From Polyodon spathula (taxonomy: Eukaryota; Chordata; Actinopteri; Acipenseriformes; Polyodontidae), in assembly GCF_017654505.1 (NCBI RefSeq), contig NC_054548.1, forward strand, positions 37,817,545-37,881,544: a stretch of 64,000 nt of DNA. Direction: 5' to 3'. The notes below the pieces were generated by a model. That model ran no database searches. It saw nothing but the letters and a program-made list of their open reading frames with translations, and was not told the origin of the DNA. The translations under genes were made by a program, and so were the position numbers. Positions 61,308 through 64,000 of the stretch are shown here, one piece after another. Positions within the stretch are counted from its first letter, which is position 1. Each line of letters starts with the position of its first letter.

Positions 61308-64000
61308 TCAAATAGCACAACCTTGCGCAAAGGTTTTCTGTATTTGACAGTCAATTTTGTGTTGTTTCTTTCAATTGCTTGTACAATATAAGTCACTTGT
61401 ACCAGGTGACTGCATTCTGCAGTATTAATGACAGTAAAAGTGGCCTGTTTACTACTACATGTGAAATGCTGTTGAATGATTAATTGTTAATGTTTTTTTT
61501 TCTGCTTGACAAGCCCTGACCATTGTTTAAACATTGCCATTCAGTTTACTGCTGATCACTGAAATGCAAACGTGCATGGTTTCAGTACCTTTACCACCAC
61601 GTTAAGCTCTTCTCGCCTGAAAATACAGATAACAGAAACTCAGTTGTTTGTGTTAAACGTCAGCTGTAAACAGTTTTAAATGCATTGTACCCTTACCCTG
61701 TCTTTTCAGATATTTTTAAAATTAATTTTATGTCCTGAATTTGGACATTCATTGGTGTTTAAAGAGCACACAGTTGGTTTAGATTATTGCCTACATGCTG
61801 AAAGCTGCACCAGTTTGCCAGGAATACACGTTTATTGTGGGGGAAATAACATTGTATCCTGCCCTCAGTGCCTGTTTATACAGGATCCAGGGACTCTTCA
61901 GTTCATGCATAAACTCTTTAAAATTTTAACAAGGAGAGCCAGGCAGATTTATGTTCCTTAGCATGTAGTCACTGCTAAGCTGCAACCAAAGCACAGTTAC
62001 ACTCGCCTACTCTCTTCTGCAGACAAAGGATTTCTCCTTCCTTATATACATGTGACCACTCCCCAATTAGCACTCAGTTACTTGCTTGGGGAATGGCCTC
62101 ATCTGTGATCCCTGCCACAAGACCTCAGTCCAGAAGTCAAACGTTTAAATAAGACATCCCGTTTTTTATGATTTTATACCTTTTATAAAATGAGAGAAAC
62201 GAAAGCCCTGGTTTGCAGTAAAATGTGTTTGTCTCTTAATTATACTATGGAATGACCTTGTTTAAAGCAAACTATTGAACATGAGAAAATCAACAGTAAT
62301 GTGAGAGAAAGATTTACTTACAAAAACACACATTTACTATATTCATTATACTAATTATTTACTTTTGAAACAAATTGGACTTTAACGTTTTCAGGTTTAA
62401 ATGTACTAAATGAGTTAACATGGGTTTCCTTGTGATTCAGTATACTGTGAAGGTTATTTACGTGTGCTTATTCAAAGTCAATTTTATACTGTAAGTCACA
62501 TGTCCTCATTCTATGACCTGGAAACTGAGACGCATAAAAAGTCTGGAAGACTTTCCAGTTATGAGCACAAGCATGAATAGAATTTGCTTGTAATACAACA
62601 TATGCATTGTCAGTTCCATGCGCATGCACAGTATATAGTTACACATTTGATTAACATCTGTAGTTCATGTTGTGTGTTAAATTCATGGAGTCATTGATTT
62701 CAGAGGCCAAGTGTGCAAGCAAGGACATGACATAATTTTCCATTCTAGAGGGAGCTTGTGAATCAGCTTGAAATTGATGCATTGGAACGTTTAAGCATGA
62801 AACGTTTAGGCATTCTACAATAGCACACTAAAACATATGTTGCCACTTTATATATTTCTGAGCTGCACTGTCTTCTTCAGAATGGTTTAAACATAGTCTT
62901 GGGTATAAGTTTTCCATCTGTAGACAAAAAAAAGTGTATTTTTTATCGTGGAAAACTGTAAAATGTTTTTGCACGCACTTGATTTTTATCTGTTTTTGAC
63001 TTTTTTTTTCCTTTGTTAAAGATATAAAATAAATTAATGTACCCGATCCGAAGCAAGAGTCAAAACTTGCCCCAATATTTAAAGTAAAAAATATAAAATT
63101 ATATATTTTAAAACTAGCAAGAAATGACTAGCAGCAATCACGTTATTGTTTAAGTTATTATGTTGTGGACACACTTTGCCATGGACCATATTTAGAAGCA
63201 TGAAACTAGGTTTATACAGTAAATATATACTGTTAAAATTGTTTTATTCAGCCAAAAAAAAAAAAAAAAAAAAAGAATTTACATCAGAATGAAGCGAGAG
63301 TGAGAGAGCTTCTGACATGGCAAGTATTTTGAACTGCCTTAATTAGGGAATACGTACCTTCAAAAGAACAGTACTTACTTTTCTGTGTTTGTTTAACAGT
63401 TTTCTTTAATAAACTACATGAGGGAGTTGTAGGTGCAGCACTGTACAGAGATACAGGTATTTGTTGTGCCATTTGGTGCTACTTGCATGTTTGTAATTAA
63501 TGCCTACTCAGTAAGTATCGAAATTTTATGTTGAAACACCTGCCCAATCAAATTTATATTATGTGAATTGGGCATACATGTAAAAGGTTTGATCAGTAAC
63601 ATTTAAAAAACTGTGTTTGTTAACTAGTCTCATGTGTGCTTTATCAGGTTGATCCATCTGGTAAATTTTTTTCTACAAAGTCAAGTTCAAATTTGCTTTT
63701 GAAAGTGGTCCAGAATGGGTCAGAATGCATCTGAGAGCATGTAACCCCAGAACTTCTGCGGGGCCTAGGTGCCCACTAGATCCTGGCCAAAAGATTTATT
63801 TTACCCCAGTTCAGTCAAAATGATCATTGGCCACTTTCACCCATGCATATCATATGCAGCTTTATTAAAGAATGACACAGTAATGTATCTCTTATTTTTT
63901 AAAAAATTATATAATGTTGAAACTGTGCCCTTACCAAAACATTTTGTTCAGGTCACATATATCATGGTGCAGTTACACAGTTTACAGTCCATACAGCGAC
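61308..64000. other. robo1 intron; no exon recognised
   Basis: Non-coding AT-rich sequence with an A-run at 63,254-63,274. The open frames at 61,680-61,961 and 63,284-63,472 have no recognisable domain. The robo1 Ig1 exon is not present before the window ends. Confidence 0.5.

Overview
This is vertebrate genomic DNA: AT-rich, dominated by introns, full of simple-sequence runs and dense in decayed transposons. It most resembles a ray-finned fish. A tRNA-derived SINE at 12.35-12.82 kb is of a type I associate with sturgeons and paddlefish, but that attribution rests on memory and is tentative. Most long open frames here are chance or repeat-derived.

The host gene I recognise is robo1 (Roundabout 1, the SLIT receptor), on the + strand. 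Two short exons encode alternative N-termini. One, at 22,078-22,161, carries the ROBO1-specific linker (ERGND...DNDDNSLGYTG) of the long isoform. The other, at 53,596-53,653, is a signal-peptide exon matching the DUTT1-type short isoform. Both end in phase 1 at a GT donor, so either can join the same downstream Ig1 exon, which lies beyond the window. The rest of the window is then robo1 intronic or 5' flanking DNA.

Layout of the mobile DNA, left to right: internally deleted DIRS-like element (0.93-3.45 kb, minus strand); frameshifted THAP domain (4.8-5.1 kb); Tc1 fragment (9.2 kb); SINE (12.3 kb); hAT-type element with 8-bp target duplication (14.3-15.3 kb); 270-bp deletion derivative of a larger transposon (23.5 kb); TA-flanked MITE split by a solo LTR (24.1-25.1 kb); 34-bp minisatellite (27.1 kb); Mag-like Ty3/gypsy element with both LTRs and a 5-bp target duplication (28.1-30.9 kb); piggyBac-like MITE beside a repeat-derived coding fragment (33.5-34.6 kb); second solo LTR (38.3 kb); decayed Tc1 transposon (42.8-44.3 kb); 1.25-kb TA-flanked element (45.4-46.7 kb); TTAA-flanked MITE (50.5 kb); second, uninterrupted copy of the 24-kb MITE (51.05 kb); and a 2.4-kb DNA transposon with long inverted repeats and a decayed transposase gene (58.9-61.3 kb).

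The most unusual observation is in the last element. Between its left inverted repeat and its transposase start lie two arrays of heat-shock-element units (TTCnnGAAnnTTC) followed by a TATA box, arranged like an hsp promoter. The MITE split at 24 kb, with its empty counterpart at 51 kb, also gives an unusually clean nested-insertion history.
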